Positions 17,214 to 26,541 of a stretch of 64,000 bases of DNA are shown here, piece by piece. Origin of the DNA: Brevundimonas sp. EYE_349. Its GTDB lineage: Bacteria; Pseudomonadota; Alphaproteobacteria; Caulobacterales; Caulobacteraceae. Position numbers and translations under genes: made by a program. Numbering within the stretch: position 1 is the stretch's first letter; each line of letters starts with the position of its first letter. The notes under the pieces were generated by a model. That model was not told the DNA's origin. It searched no databases and was given only the letters and a program-made list of their open reading frames with translations. The stretch spans positions 1 to 64,000 of the forward strand of contig NZ_JAHXPB010000004.1 in assembly GCF_023147505.1 (NCBI RefSeq). The letters run 5' to 3'.

Positions 17214-18268
17214 AACAGGGCCTGAAACGAACGGCGGCGAAGGCGTGCACGCTGATCCCGCTGGCCGCCGTCCTGGCGCTGTCGGCCTGCGCCACGCCTC
17301 ATATCCAGCCGCCCTTGACCCCGCCACCCGGGTTTGTCGGGCCGCATGTCGAGGACAAGGCCCTGGTCATGTCGGACGGCGCCAGCCTTCCGCTTCTGCA
17401 ATGGGGGCCTAAGGATAGGAAGCCCTGGGCGGTGATCGTCGCCCTGCACGGCATGAACGATCATGGGGCCAGCTTCCGCCTGGCCGGGCCGTGGTGGGCC
17501 GAGCAGGGGATCGAGACCTGGGCCTTCGACCAGCGCGGCTTCGGCGGCGCGCCGGGACGCGGCGTCTGGGCCGGTCAGCAGCGCATGACCGATGACGTGC
17601 GCGAGGCGGTGGCCATGGCGCGCGCCCGCTATCCCAACGCCGTCATCGCCGTGGTGGGCGAGAGCATGGGCGGCTCGGTCGCGGCGGCCGCCTTCGCCTC
17701 CGACAATCCGCCGGATGCGGACCGGGTCGTGCTGCTGTCGCCCGGCGTCTGGGGCTGGTCGTCGCAGGGGCCGTTCAACAGCGCGGCGATCATCCTGGCG
17801 GCGCGGGCGCTGGGCGACGTGGCGCTGGAGCCGCCGTCCTTCATCACGCGCGGCATACACGCCTCGTCCAACACGCTGGAGCTGGTGCGAAACGGCCGCG
17901 ATCCCCGCAGCATACTGGCGACGCGGTTCGACACCATCTACGGCCTGGTCGATCTGATGGAGACCTCGGCGCAGAACCTGGGCCGCATTCGCGGCGACGC
18001 CCTCCTGATGTACGGCGCCAACGACGAGGTGGTGAAACGCAACCAAATGCGCGCGGCCCTGCGGCGCGCCCAGTCGGAAGGCGGGACGTTGCAGACCGCC
18101 TGGTATCCCCACAGCTGGCATCTGCTGGATCGCGATCTGGATGCGGAGATCGTCTATCGGGACGTGGTCGCCTGGCTGCGCGATCCCAAGGGGCCGCTTC
18201 CGTCCGGCGCGCCTGCGGTTCTGCCCCAGTTGGAGGCGCAGTCCAGCCGGCCCGGCCGCCACTCTTAA
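17210..18268 (+). CDS. alpha/beta hydrolase lipoprotein (serine aminopeptidase S33 / monoglyceride lipase-like)
   Basis: A 352-residue protein starting with a lipoprotein signal peptide (lipobox LSAC near residue 26) followed by an alpha/beta-hydrolase domain. The nucleophile elbow is GESMGG (Ser near residue 150), the oxyanion region is LHGMNDHG, the acid is likely Asp in YGANDEVV, and the His lies in PHSWHLL. The fold resembles monoacylglycerol lipases and lysophospholipases. Substrate unknown. The ATG at 17210 overlaps the previous stop by 4 bases. The last bases of the gene contain the start of the fliF CtrA-like box. Confidence 0.87.
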   Translation: MKQGLKRTAAKACTLIPLAAVLALSACATPHIQPPLTPPPGFVGPHVEDKALVMSDGASLPLLQWGPKDRKPWAVIVALHGMNDHGASFRLAGPWWAEQGIETWAFDQRGFGGAPGRGVWAGQQRMTDDVREAVAMARARYPNAVIAVVGESMGGSVAAAAFASDNPPDADRVVLLSPGVWGWSSQGPFNSAAIILAARALGDVALEPPSFITRGIHASSNTLELVRNGRDPRSILATRFDTIYGLVDLMETSAQNLGRIRGDALLMYGANDEVVKRNQMRAALRRAQSEGGTLQTAWYPHSWHLLDRDLDAEIVYRDVVAWLRDPKGPLPSGAPAVLPQLEAQSSRPGRHS

Positions 18269-18302
18269 CGCGACGTTTACCATCCAGGCGGCATTTTCTG
18301 CC
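18265..18302 (+). promoter_or_regulatory. fliF operon control region: CtrA-like box and GGCA-N5-TGCC palindrome
   Basis: TTAA-N7-TTTACC (18265-18281) is a near match to the CtrA consensus and overlaps the stop codon of the preceding gene. A perfect-arm palindrome GGCA-TTTTC-TGCC follows at 18290-18302, just before the GTG at 18325. In Caulobacter the fliF operon is activated by CtrA and later repressed by FlbD. The palindrome is a candidate FlbD operator because the same arms recur between flgF and fliL. Confidence 0.5.
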
Positions 18303-18324
18303 TAGCGGGGCGTAGGCATCTCCC

Positions 18325-19980
18325 GTGAGTTTGGGGCGGGATCGCGTGGGCGGCTTTACGGCGGCGTTGCAGAAGTTCGGGATCGGCCGTCTGGCGGCGG
18401 TCCTCGGCGTCGCCGCCGGCGTGACCGCCGTGCTGGTCGCCGTCATGCTGCGCATGGGCCAGGCGCCCGACGCTCTGCTCTATTCCAACCTGGATTTGCG
18501 CGAGGCCGGCGAAATCACGGCCGCCCTGGACCAGGCCAACATCAAATATTCGTCCAAGGGCGACGGCTCGACCATCATGGTCAACCGCGACGAGGTGGGC
18601 ACGGCGCGGATGCTGGTCGCCGGCAAGGGATTGGTGACGTCGGGCTCGGTCGGTTACGAGCTGTTCGACAACCAGTCGGTCCTGGGCCAGACCGAGTTCC
18701 AGCAGCAGCTGAACGAACAGCGCGCCCTGCAGGGTGAACTGTCGCGCACCATCATGTCGATGCGCGGCATCACCGCCGCCCGCGTCCACATCACCCTGCC
18801 GCGCCGCGAAATGTTCACCTCCGCCGCCGGAGAGCCGACCGCCGCCGTTCTGGTGGGCGTGGGCGGGCGTGATCTGAGCGGCGATCAGGTGCGGGCGATC
18901 CGCAACCTGGTGGCCTCTTCGGTGCCGAACCTGAAGCCCGACCGCGTAACCGTCGCCGATCAGAACAACCGCACTCTGGCGGCGGGCGGCGAAGACGGCT
19001 TCACCTCCGCCTCGGCCGAAGAGGCTAAGGGCAATACGGAGGCCCAGCTTCAGTCCCGCATCAAGGACATCGTGGAAGGCGTCGTCGGCGTCGGCGCCGC
19101 CCGCGTCCAGGTGACAGCCGACATCGACCACAGCCGCTCGACCACCCAGGAGCAGAAATTCGATCCCGACGGTCAGGTGGTGCGTTCGACCACCACCAAC
19201 GGCTCCCAGTCCAGCGACACGACGGGCCAGCCGGACGGCGGGGTGACGGCGACCAACAACATCCCTGGCGGCGCCGCGCCCGCCACGACCCCGGCCGGTT
19301 CGACCAACGCCCAGAACGCCGAGACTACAAACTACGAAATCTCCAACACCACCACGACCACGACCAAGGAGCCGGGCGAGGTCAGGAAGCTGGCTGTCGC
19401 CGTCGCCGTGGACGGCAAGTGGACGCCCGCCAAGGACGGCAAGGGCGAGGCGACCTACGCCCCGCGCTCGGCCGAGGAGATCAACCAGATCAAGTCCCTG
19501 GTCGCCGCCGCCGCCGGCATCGACGAAAGCCGGGGCGATAAGATCGAGGTGATCAACGTCCGCTTCAACCACGACACCGGCATCGCCGGCGGTCTGGAGG
19601 GCGCCTCCTCGATGTTCGACTTCTCCAAGGACGACATCATGCGGGGCGTCGAACTGCTGGTCCTGCTGATCACCGGCGTCCTGCTGATCTTCTTCGTCCT
19701 GCGGCCGCTGCTGAAGACGGCGGCGGGCGGAACGAACCTGCCGGCGGTGGCGTCCCCGGCTGGCGTGCCGGTGACGGCGGTGACGACGACGGTGATCGGC
19801 CCGGACGGTCAGCCGCAACTGGTCCAGCTGCCGTCGCCCAGCGAGATGGAGCAGAAGATCGACATCGCCCGCATCGAAGGCCAGGTGAAGGCCTCCTCGG
19901 TCAAGAAGGTCGCCGACTTCGTCCAGTCGCATCCTGACGACGCGGCCGGCATCCTGCGGTCCTGGGTGGCGGAAGGCTGA
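18325..19980 (+). CDS. fliF: flagellar MS-ring protein FliF
   Basis: Inner-membrane ring protein on which the flagellar basal body is built (551 aa). TM1 lies near residues 22-42. The secretin-like ring-building domains follow ([31 protein letters not shown]), then a Ser/Thr-rich periplasmic loop, TM2 near 445-465 ([20 protein letters not shown]), and the C-terminal FliG-binding helix ending in [14 protein letters not shown]. The GTG at 18325 is used; a second GTG at 18346 ([12 protein letters not shown]) is equally compatible with homologs. The stop overlaps the fliG ATG. First gene of the fliF-fliG-fliH-fliN-flbD-bla-flhA run. Confidence 0.96.
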   Translation: MSLGRDRVGGFTAALQKFGIGRLAAVLGVAAGVTAVLVAVMLRMGQAPDALLYSNLDLREAGEITAALDQANIKYSSKGDGSTIMVNRDEVGTARMLVAGKGLVTSGSVGYELFDNQSVLGQTEFQQQLNEQRALQGELSRTIMSMRGITAARVHITLPRREMFTSAAGEPTAAVLVGVGGRDLSGDQVRAIRNLVASSVPNLKPDRVTVADQNNRTLAAGGEDGFTSASAEEAKGNTEAQLQSRIKDIVEGVVGVGAARVQVTADIDHSRSTTQEQKFDPDGQVVRSTTTNGSQSSDTTGQPDGGVTATNNIPGGAAPATTPAGSTNAQNAETTNYEISNTTTTTTKEPGEVRKLAVAVAVDGKWTPAKDGKGEATYAPRSAEEINQIKSLVAAAAGIDESRGDKIEVINVRFNHDTGIAGGLEGASSMFDFSKDDIMRGVELLVLLITGVLLIFFVLRPLLKTAAGGTNLPAVASPAGVPVTAVTTTVIGPDGQPQLVQLPSPSEMEQKIDIARIEGQVKASSVKKVADFVQSHPDDAAGILRSWVAEG

Positions 19981-21014
19981 TGGCGAAGCTGGTCAACAAG
20001 AAGGCCTCGATCGAAGACGCCAACAAGCTGTCGGGCCCCGAAAAGGCGGCTGTCATCCTGCTGGCCCTTGGCGAGGAGCACACCGCCCTTTGGGAGCGGC
20101 TGGACGACGACGAGGTCAAGGAAATCTCCCAGGCCATGGCGACCCTGGGCAATGTCACGGCCGAAGCGGTCGAGGCGCTGTTGATCGAGTTCGTGTCGGG
20201 TCTGTCCGGCTCCGGTTCTGTGATGGGCAGCTATGAGCAGACGCAGCGACTGCTCAGCGCCTTCCTGCCAAAGGAGCGCGTCGATGGGCTGATGGAGGAA
20301 ATCCGGGGTCCGGCCGGTCGCACCATGTGGGACAAGCTGGGCAATGTGAACGAGGCGGTGCTCGCCAACTATCTGAAGAACGAATACCCGCAGACCGTGG
20401 CGGTGATTCTGTCAAAGGTTCGCACCGATCACGCCGCCCGCGTCCTGACCAGCCTGCCCGAGGACTTCGCCCTGGAATGCGTGCAGCGGATGCTGCGCAT
20501 GGAGCCGGTGCAGCGGGAAATCCTGGACAAGATCGAGGCCACCCTGCGCACCGAGTTCATGTCCAACCTGGCGCGCACATCCAAGCGCGACAGCCATGAG
20601 ATGATGGCCGACATCTTCAACAGCTTCGACCGTCAGACCGAGGCGCGCTTCATCGGCGCGCTCGAGGAACGAAACCGCGAATCCGCCGAACGCATCCGCG
20701 CCCTGATGTTCGTGTTCGAGGACCTGTCCAAGCTGGATCCCGGCGGGGTGCAGACCCTGTTGCGCAGTGTGGACAAGGATTCGCTGGGTCTAGCGCTGAA
20801 AGGGGCGTCCGAAGGGCTGCGCGAGATGTTCTTCTCCAACATGTCCGAGCGCGCCTCCAAGATCATGCGCGAGGATATGGAGTCCATGGGCCCCGTGCGT
20901 TTGAAGGACGTGGACACCGCACAGATGGCCATGGTCCAGGTCGCCAAGGACCTGGCCGCCAAGGGCGACATCATGCTGGCCGGTCAGGGCGCCGACGACG
21001 AGTTGATCTACTGA
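19980..21014 (+). CDS. fliG: flagellar motor switch protein FliG
   Basis: C-ring switch protein (344 aa) that links FliF to FliM and transmits stator torque. The N-terminal domain starts [17 protein letters not shown]. The middle domain has the EHPQ-like region [23 protein letters not shown] (beginning near residue 128), and the C-terminal torque helix carries charged residues ([19 protein letters not shown]). Coupled to fliF by overlap (TGATG) and followed 1 base later by fliH. Confidence 0.96.
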   Translation: MAKLVNKKASIEDANKLSGPEKAAVILLALGEEHTALWERLDDDEVKEISQAMATLGNVTAEAVEALLIEFVSGLSGSGSVMGSYEQTQRLLSAFLPKERVDGLMEEIRGPAGRTMWDKLGNVNEAVLANYLKNEYPQTVAVILSKVRTDHAARVLTSLPEDFALECVQRMLRMEPVQREILDKIEATLRTEFMSNLARTSKRDSHEMMADIFNSFDRQTEARFIGALEERNRESAERIRALMFVFEDLSKLDPGGVQTLLRSVDKDSLGLALKGASEGLREMFFSNMSERASKIMREDMESMGPVRLKDVDTAQMAMVQVAKDLAAKGDIMLAGQGADDELIY

Positions 21015-21015
21015 C

Positions 21016-21678
21016 ATGAACGCCTCCGCCCAAGATCGGCGCCCCTTCGTCTTCGACACCGAGTTCGACGCAGACGGCGCCGTCGTGCGCCCCAGCGCCT
21101 GGACGCCGACCAAGCGCGCCTATCTGCCCGCCGAGGTGGACGCCCTGGTGGCGCAGGCGCGGCTGGAGGCCCGCCAGCAGGCGTTGAACGAGATCGAGAA
21201 CATCCGCGCCATGGCCCTGACCAACATCGCCCAGGCGGCCGCGTCGGCCGTGCCGACCCTGCGGGCTGCGGCCCAGGCGCATCGCGAACAGTCGGCCGAC
21301 CTGGCCCTGGCCGCCGCCCGCGCCATCGCCGGCGCGGCGCTGGATCGCTTTCCCCAGGCGCCGTTGAAGGCCGCGCTGGAAATGCTGGCGCAGGAGATCG
21401 ACGCCTCGCCCCGTCTGGTGGTCCGCGCCTCGGGGCTGGACGAGACGTCGCGTGGCCTGATCGAACAGGCCTGCGCCGACAGCGGCTTCACCGGGGCTGT
21501 CGCCTTCCGTGAAGAGCCGGGCTTGCACGCCGCCGCCTTCCAGCTGGAATGGGCGGACGGTCGCGCCGACCATGATCCGCAAATGTCCGCCCAGCGCGTC
21601 GCCGAGGCCCTGACCGCCGCTCTGGCGGCCGAGGCCGGACACGCCGAAACCCTTTCCGTCGACCGGAGTATGTTCTGA
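21016..21678 (+). CDS. fliH: flagellar export regulator FliH/FlbE
   Basis: A 220-residue protein in the position of Caulobacter flbE, a FliH homolog that binds and inhibits the export ATPase FliI at the base of the flagellum. An N-terminal unstructured part is followed by a long Ala/Glu/Gln-rich helix (VDALVAQARLEARQQALNEI) and a C-terminal alpha/beta domain (LVVRASGLDETSRGL, FREEPGLHAAAFQLEW). Sequence conservation in this family is low, so the call rests partly on gene order. It overlaps fliN by one base. Confidence 0.85.
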   Translation: MNASAQDRRPFVFDTEFDADGAVVRPSAWTPTKRAYLPAEVDALVAQARLEARQQALNEIENIRAMALTNIAQAAASAVPTLRAAAQAHREQSADLALAAARAIAGAALDRFPQAPLKAALEMLAQEIDASPRLVVRASGLDETSRGLIEQACADSGFTGAVAFREEPGLHAAAFQLEWADGRADHDPQMSAQRVAEALTAALAAEAGHAETLSVDRSMF

Positions 21679-22010
21679 TGGCGTCCGACGACCTGGCCCT
21701 TGAGGAATTCTCCGCCCTGTCCGATCTGCCGCCGGTGGAAGATGCGGGCGAAAAGACGGCCGCCGATCTGGCCACCGTCTTCGACGTGCCAGTCAACATC
21801 TCGGCGGTGCTGGGCAAGTCGCACATGTCGGTGGCCCAGTTGCTGAAGCTGAACAAGGGGTCGGTGCTGGAGCTGGACCGCAAGGTCGGCGAGGCCATCG
21901 ACATCTTCGTCAACAATCGCCTGATCGCGCGCGGCGAGGTCGTCGTTGTCGATGACCGGCTGGGCGTGACCATGACGGAAATCATCAAGAGCGAGGACAG
22001 CGGCGCCTGA
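21678..22010 (+). CDS. fliN: flagellar motor switch protein FliN
   Basis: C-ring protein of 110 residues with a single SPOA domain. The domain runs from DVPVNISAVLGKSHMSVAQL (near residue 35) to RLGVTMTEII and includes the conserved LNKGSVLELDRKVGEAIDIFVN stretch. An acidic N-terminal extension precedes it. It lies between fliH and flbD, as in Caulobacter. A 40-base gap to flbD carries a strong ribosome-binding site (AGAGGAGAAG). Confidence 0.95.
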   Translation: MASDDLALEEFSALSDLPPVEDAGEKTAADLATVFDVPVNISAVLGKSHMSVAQLLKLNKGSVLELDRKVGEAIDIFVNNRLIARGEVVVVDDRLGVTMTEIIKSEDSGA

Positions 22011-22050
22011 TCGGCGACGCGCTCGAAACAGGAATTAGAGGAGAAGAACG

Positions 22051-23463
22051 ATGCGTCTTCTGGTGGTAGGCAGACTGAGCGGCCAGCTGGCTTCGGCGGT
22101 CAAGATGGCCATGGCGCACGGCGCCAAGGTCAATCACGTCGAGCGCGCCGATCAGGCGACCGAACAGTTGCGGCGCGGGCAGGGCGCCGACCTGCTCATG
22201 GTCGATTATCAGCTCGACATCGCCGCCCTGATCGCCGCCAACGAAGCGGAGCGGATCACCATTCCGGTGGTGGCCTTTGGCGTCGACGCCGACGCGCGTG
22301 AGGCCGCCGCCGCCATCAAGGCCGGGGCCAAGGAGTTCATTCCGCTTCCGCCCGACGCCGAACTGATCGCCGCCGTCCTGTCGGCCGTCGCCGACGACGA
22401 AAAGCCGATGATCTCGGCCGATCCGTCGATGAAGGCGGTGCTTCAACTGGCCGATCAGGTCGCCCGCTCGGAAGCCTCCATCCTGATCACCGGCGAAAGC
22501 GGCGTCGGCAAGGAGGTGATGGCGCGGTATCTGCACGAGCATTCGCGCCGATCGGAACGCCCCTTCATCAGCGTCAACTGCGCCGCCATCCCCGACAATC
22601 TGCTGGAATCCGAACTGTTCGGCCATGAGAAGGGCGCCTTCACCGGCGCCGTCGCGCGCCGGATCGGCAAGTTCGAAGAGGCCGACGGCGGCACCCTGCT
22701 GCTGGACGAAATCTCGGAGATGGACGCCCGGCTGCAGGCCAAGCTGCTGCGCGCCATCCAGGAGCGGGTCATCGACCGTGTCGGCGGCTCCAAGCCCGTC
22801 TCCGTCAACATCCGCATCATCGCCACCTCGAACCGCGACCTGTCCAAGGCCGTGGCGGAGGGCGTGTTCCGCGAAGACCTGCTCTATCGGCTGAACGTGG
22901 TGAACCTGCGCCTGCCGTCCCTGCGCGAACGGCCCGGCGACATCGGCGTGCTGGCCGATCACTTCATCAAGAAATACGCCGCCGCCAACGGCGTTCCGGT
23001 GCGCCCCATGTCGGCCGCCGCGCGACAGGCCATCGTCGCCCATCGCTGGCCTGGCAACGTTCGCGAACTGGAAAACGCCATGCACCGGGCGGTGCTGCTG
23101 GCGGTCGGGCCCGAGATCGACGTTGACGCCATCCGCCTGCCGGACGGTCAGCCCTTGGGCGGCATGGGCGCCGCCATGACGGCGGGCCAGGCCTATGAGG
23201 CGCCGCTGGGCGGGGTGGCCGCCCGCGCGGCCCAGGCCGCCGACGCGGTGACCCGCAGCTTCGTCGGACAGACGGTGGCGGCGATGGAGAAGACCCTGAT
23301 CCTGGACACCCTGACCCACTGTCTGGGCAACCGCACCCATGCGGCCAACATCCTGGGGATATCCATCCGCACCCTGCGCAACAAGCTGAACGAATACGCC
23401 GACGAGGGCGCGGCCATCCCGGCGCCTCAGAGCGGGATTTCCGCCTCGGGCTATGCGGCCTGA
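22051..23463 (+). CDS. flbD: sigma-54 flagellar regulator FlbD
   Basis: NtrC-type activator (470 aa) expected to switch on sigma-54 flagellar promoters and repress early ones. The AAA+ core is complete: Walker A GESGVGKE (about residues 148-155), sigma-54 contact GAFTGA, and Walker B GGTLLLDEIS. A Fis-type helix-turn-helix follows near residues 428-452 (THAANILGISIRTLRNKLNEY). The N-terminal receiver keeps the Asp in MVDYQLD but lacks the usual acidic pocket residues at its start (LLVVGRLSG). This matches Caulobacter FlbD, which is controlled through FliX. fliX is not in this window. Confidence 0.95.
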   Translation: MRLLVVGRLSGQLASAVKMAMAHGAKVNHVERADQATEQLRRGQGADLLMVDYQLDIAALIAANEAERITIPVVAFGVDADAREAAAAIKAGAKEFIPLPPDAELIAAVLSAVADDEKPMISADPSMKAVLQLADQVARSEASILITGESGVGKEVMARYLHEHSRRSERPFISVNCAAIPDNLLESELFGHEKGAFTGAVARRIGKFEEADGGTLLLDEISEMDARLQAKLLRAIQERVIDRVGGSKPVSVNIRIIATSNRDLSKAVAEGVFREDLLYRLNVVNLRLPSLRERPGDIGVLADHFIKKYAAANGVPVRPMSAAARQAIVAHRWPGNVRELENAMHRAVLLAVGPEIDVDAIRLPDGQPLGGMGAAMTAGQAYEAPLGGVAARAAQAADAVTRSFVGQTVAAMEKTLILDTLTHCLGNRTHAANILGISIRTLRNKLNEYADEGAAIPAPQSGISASGYAA

Positions 23464-23466
23464 CGG

Positions 23467-24363
23467 ATGGGCCGGGGTTTCGATCGCAGGACGTTGATCG
23501 GCGGCGTGGGCGCGATGACGCTCGTCGGCTGCTATCCGAAGCGCGAGAAGCCTCAGGCCGAGGACGACCAGCCGGAGTTTCTGCTGGCCGATCTGGAAGC
23601 GCGCCACGGCGGTCGGCTGGGCGTCGCGGCGCTCGACGTGGGCAGCCAGCGCCGCGTGTCCTGGCGCGGGCAGGAGCGGTTCCCCTTCTGCTCGACCTTC
23701 AAGGCCTTTCTGGCTGTCGCTATTCTGGAACGGGTGCAGCGCGACGAGGAGCAGCTGGACCGCGCCGTGCCTATCGTTCGCACCGACATGATCCCCCATG
23801 CCCCCGTGACCGAAAAGGCCATCGGCCGCACCCTGACCATCCGCGAGCTGATTCAGGCCGCCGTGGAGGTCAGCGACAATCCGGCCGCCAATATCCTGAT
23901 CCGTGAAATGGGTGGAATCGCAGTATGGCGTTCGTGGTGGCCCACGTTCGGCGACACCACAACCCTGATCTCGCGCCTGGAGCCGGACCTGAACACCGCC
24001 CTGCCTGACGACCCGCGCGACACCTGCCTGCCGGATCAGAGCATCGCCAATATTCGCGAGTTGGCCTTTGGCGACCGGCTGATCCCGACCCACGATCAGA
24101 TGATCCAGGGCTGGATGACGGCCTCGCCGACCGGCCCGAACCGCATCAAGGCTGGCGCGCCGCAGGGCTGGACCGTCGCCCACAAGACCGGCACGGGCGC
24201 GAATGGAACCGCCAACGATATCGGTGTAGCCTTCCCCCTGTCTGGCGCGCCGGTGATCCTGGCCACCTATTTCACCGGGGCGACGCAGGCGAGCGACGAT
24301 CAACGCGACGCCGTGATCGCCGAGGCGACCCGTCGCGCCTTCAAGGCGTTGGGCCGTGACTGA
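23467..24363 (+). CDS. class A beta-lactamase, predicted Tat-exported lipoprotein
   Basis: Serine beta-lactamase (298 aa) of Ambler class A. All catalytic motifs are present: STFK (Ser70 and Lys73), SDN, omega-loop EPDLN (Glu166 and Asn170), and KTG in HKTGTGANG. The N-terminus has a twin arginine (DRRTLIGG) and a lipobox (LVGC), so export through Tat and lipid anchoring are predicted. Two unassigned features are a Trp-rich stretch (WRSWWP) before the omega loop and a Cys further on. The gene lies 3 bases after flbD and overlaps flhA by 8 bases, so it is embedded in the flagellar operon. Expression probably follows flagellar genes. The substrate range cannot be predicted from the sequence. 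Confidence 0.92.
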   Translation: MGRGFDRRTLIGGVGAMTLVGCYPKREKPQAEDDQPEFLLADLEARHGGRLGVAALDVGSQRRVSWRGQERFPFCSTFKAFLAVAILERVQRDEEQLDRAVPIVRTDMIPHAPVTEKAIGRTLTIRELIQAAVEVSDNPAANILIREMGGIAVWRSWWPTFGDTTTLISRLEPDLNTALPDDPRDTCLPDQSIANIRELAFGDRLIPTHDQMIQGWMTASPTGPNRIKAGAPQGWTVAHKTGTGANGTANDIGVAFPLSGAPVILATYFTGATQASDDQRDAVIAEATRRAFKALGRD

Positions 24364-26473
24364 TACGCCCGTGATGATGAAGGACGGGATGGCGCGCCCC
24401 ACCGGGCGCGATGTCTTGGGCTGGGTCAACCGCGGCGAAGTGCTGATGGCGGTCGGCGTGATCGGCGTGATCATGCTGCTGATCCTGCCGGTCCCGAAGA
24501 TGCTGCTGGACCTGCTGCTGGCGATCTCGCTGGTCTCGTCCGTGCTGATCCTGATGACGGCCGTGATGATGAAGCGGCCGCTGGACTTCGCCATCTTTCC
24601 GACGGTGCTGCTGGTTTCAACCCTGTTCCGTCTGGGGCTGAACCTGGCGTCCACACGTCTGATCCTGACCCACGGCCAGGAGGGGCATGACGCCGCCGGT
24701 CAGGTCATCAACGCCTTCGGGCAGCTGATGATGGGCGGCAACTTCATCATCGGGGTGATTATCTTCGCCATCATCCTGGTGGTGAACTTCGTGGTCATCA
24801 CCAAGGGTTCGACGCGGATCGCGGAAGTGTCCGCCCGCTTCACCCTGGACTCCATGCCGGGCAAGCAGATGGCCATCGACGCCGATCTGTCTTCGGGCTT
24901 GATCACCGAGGACCAGGCCAAGATCCGCCGCAAGGAGCTGGAACAGGAATCCACCTTCTTCGGGGCCATGGACGGCGCCTCAAAGTTCGTGCGCGGCGAT
25001 GCGGTCGCCGGTCTGATCATAACCTTCATCAATGTGATCGGCGGAATCCTGATCGGCACGCTGCAGCACAAGATGGCCCTGCCGGACGCGGCCAACACCT
25101 ATGTCCAGCTGACCATCGGCGACGGCTTGGTGACGCAGGTGCCGGCCATCATCATCTCCATCGCCGCCGGTTTCCTGGTGTCCAAGGCGGGCGTGGAGGG
25201 CACGGCCGACAAGGCCCTGGTGACGCAACTGGCCACCAACCCGGTATCGCTGGGCGTAGTGTCTGGGGCGGCCGGCCTGATCGGCCTGATCCCCGGCATG
25301 CCGCTGATCCCCTTCGCCGCCCTGGCCATCGGTTCGGGCTTCATGGCCTGGAAGCTGGGTCGCAACCGGCTGAAGCCTCAGCCGACCGAGGCCGAACGCG
25401 CCGCCGCCGAGGCCGCCGCCAAGCCCAAGGAGGATGTCGAGGAGCCGATCGCCAACATCCTGACCATCGACGAGGTCAAGATCGAGCTGGGCTATTCGCT
25501 GCTCAGCCTGATCAACGATCTGGAAGGCCGCCGGCTGACCGATCAGATCCGGGCCCTGCGCCGGTCGCTGGCCCAGGAATACGGCTTCGTCATCCCGCAG
25601 GTCCGCATCCTGGACAATATGCGCCTGCCGACCCAGGGCTACGCCATCCGCATCAAGGAGATGGAGAGCGGGGCGGGCGAGGTTCGGCTGGGCCATCTGA
25701 TGGCGATGGACCCGTCGGGGCGTCAGGTGGAGCTGCCGGGGGAACACATGCGCGAGCCCGCCTTCGGCCTGCCCGCCACCTGGATCGAGGAAGGGCTGCG
25801 TGAAGAGGCGACTTTCCGGGGCTATACGCTGGTCGATCCCTCGACCGTGCTGACCACCCACCTGACTGAAATTCTCAAGGAGAACATGGCGGATCTGCTG
25901 TCCTACGCCGAGGTGCAGAAGCTGCTGAAGGACCTGGGGGCCGAAGAGAAGAAGCTGGTCGAGGAACTGGTCCCCAGCGTCGTCACCGTGACCACGCTGC
26001 AGCGCGTGCTTCAGGCCCTGCTGCGCGAGAAGGTGTCGATCCGCGACCTGCCTGCAATTCTGGAAGGTCTGGCCGAGGCCGCGCCGCACAGCGCGTCCGT
26101 CACCACTCTGGTCGAACACGTCCGCGCGCGCCTGGGTCGCCAGCTGTGCTGGCAGAACAAGGACGGGGAGGGCGCGCTGCCCATCGTCACCCTGTCGCCG
26201 GAGTGGGAGGCCGCCTTCGCCGAAAGCCTGATCGGCAATGGCGAGGACAAGCAACTGGCCATGGCCCCGTCGCGCCTGCAGGACTTCATCCGCGCCGTGC
26301 GCGATACGTTCGAGCGCATCGCCATGACGGGCGAGAACCCGGTCCTGCTGACCGGCCCCATGACCCGCCCCTATGTCCGCTCCATCATCGAACGGTTCCG
26401 GGGCCAGACGGTGGTCATGAGCCAGAACGAAATCCACCCCAAGGCGCGGTTGCGTACACTGGGGCAGGTGTGA
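24356..26473 (+). CDS. flhA: flagellar export gate protein FlhA
   Basis: Inner-membrane component of the flagellar type III export gate (705 aa). The N-terminal half has about eight membrane helices. The FHIPEP family signature lies in RFTLDSMPGKQMAIDADLSS near residue 160. The large C-terminal cytoplasmic domain, which docks export chaperones, follows from about residue 345. The GTG at 24356 overlaps the beta-lactamase stop; ATGs at 24374 and nearby are alternatives. It ends the operon. Confidence 0.96.
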   Translation: MTDTPVMMKDGMARPTGRDVLGWVNRGEVLMAVGVIGVIMLLILPVPKMLLDLLLAISLVSSVLILMTAVMMKRPLDFAIFPTVLLVSTLFRLGLNLASTRLILTHGQEGHDAAGQVINAFGQLMMGGNFIIGVIIFAIILVVNFVVITKGSTRIAEVSARFTLDSMPGKQMAIDADLSSGLITEDQAKIRRKELEQESTFFGAMDGASKFVRGDAVAGLIITFINVIGGILIGTLQHKMALPDAANTYVQLTIGDGLVTQVPAIIISIAAGFLVSKAGVEGTADKALVTQLATNPVSLGVVSGAAGLIGLIPGMPLIPFAALAIGSGFMAWKLGRNRLKPQPTEAERAAAEAAAKPKEDVEEPIANILTIDEVKIELGYSLLSLINDLEGRRLTDQIRALRRSLAQEYGFVIPQVRILDNMRLPTQGYAIRIKEMESGAGEVRLGHLMAMDPSGRQVELPGEHMREPAFGLPATWIEEGLREEATFRGYTLVDPSTVLTTHLTEILKENMADLLSYAEVQKLLKDLGAEEKKLVEELVPSVVTVTTLQRVLQALLREKVSIRDLPAILEGLAEAAPHSASVTTLVEHVRARLGRQLCWQNKDGEGALPIVTLSPEWEAAFAESLIGNGEDKQLAMAPSRLQDFIRAVRDTFERIAMTGENPVLLTGPMTRPYVRSIIERFRGQTVVMSQNEIHPKARLRTLGQV

Positions 26474-26541
26474 TCCGACGTCTTCGGCGGCGCCTCCAGA
26501 TTGGCGTTTGACGCGAGCGCCTGCGGGTCTAAAGCTGCGCT

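Noticed and set aside
21985..24654. An 889-codon minus-strand open frame across flbD, bla and flhA
   Set aside because: It is antisense to three well-supported genes, has low-complexity Gly/Arg/Gln/His composition and matches no family; long antisense frames are expected at this GC content.
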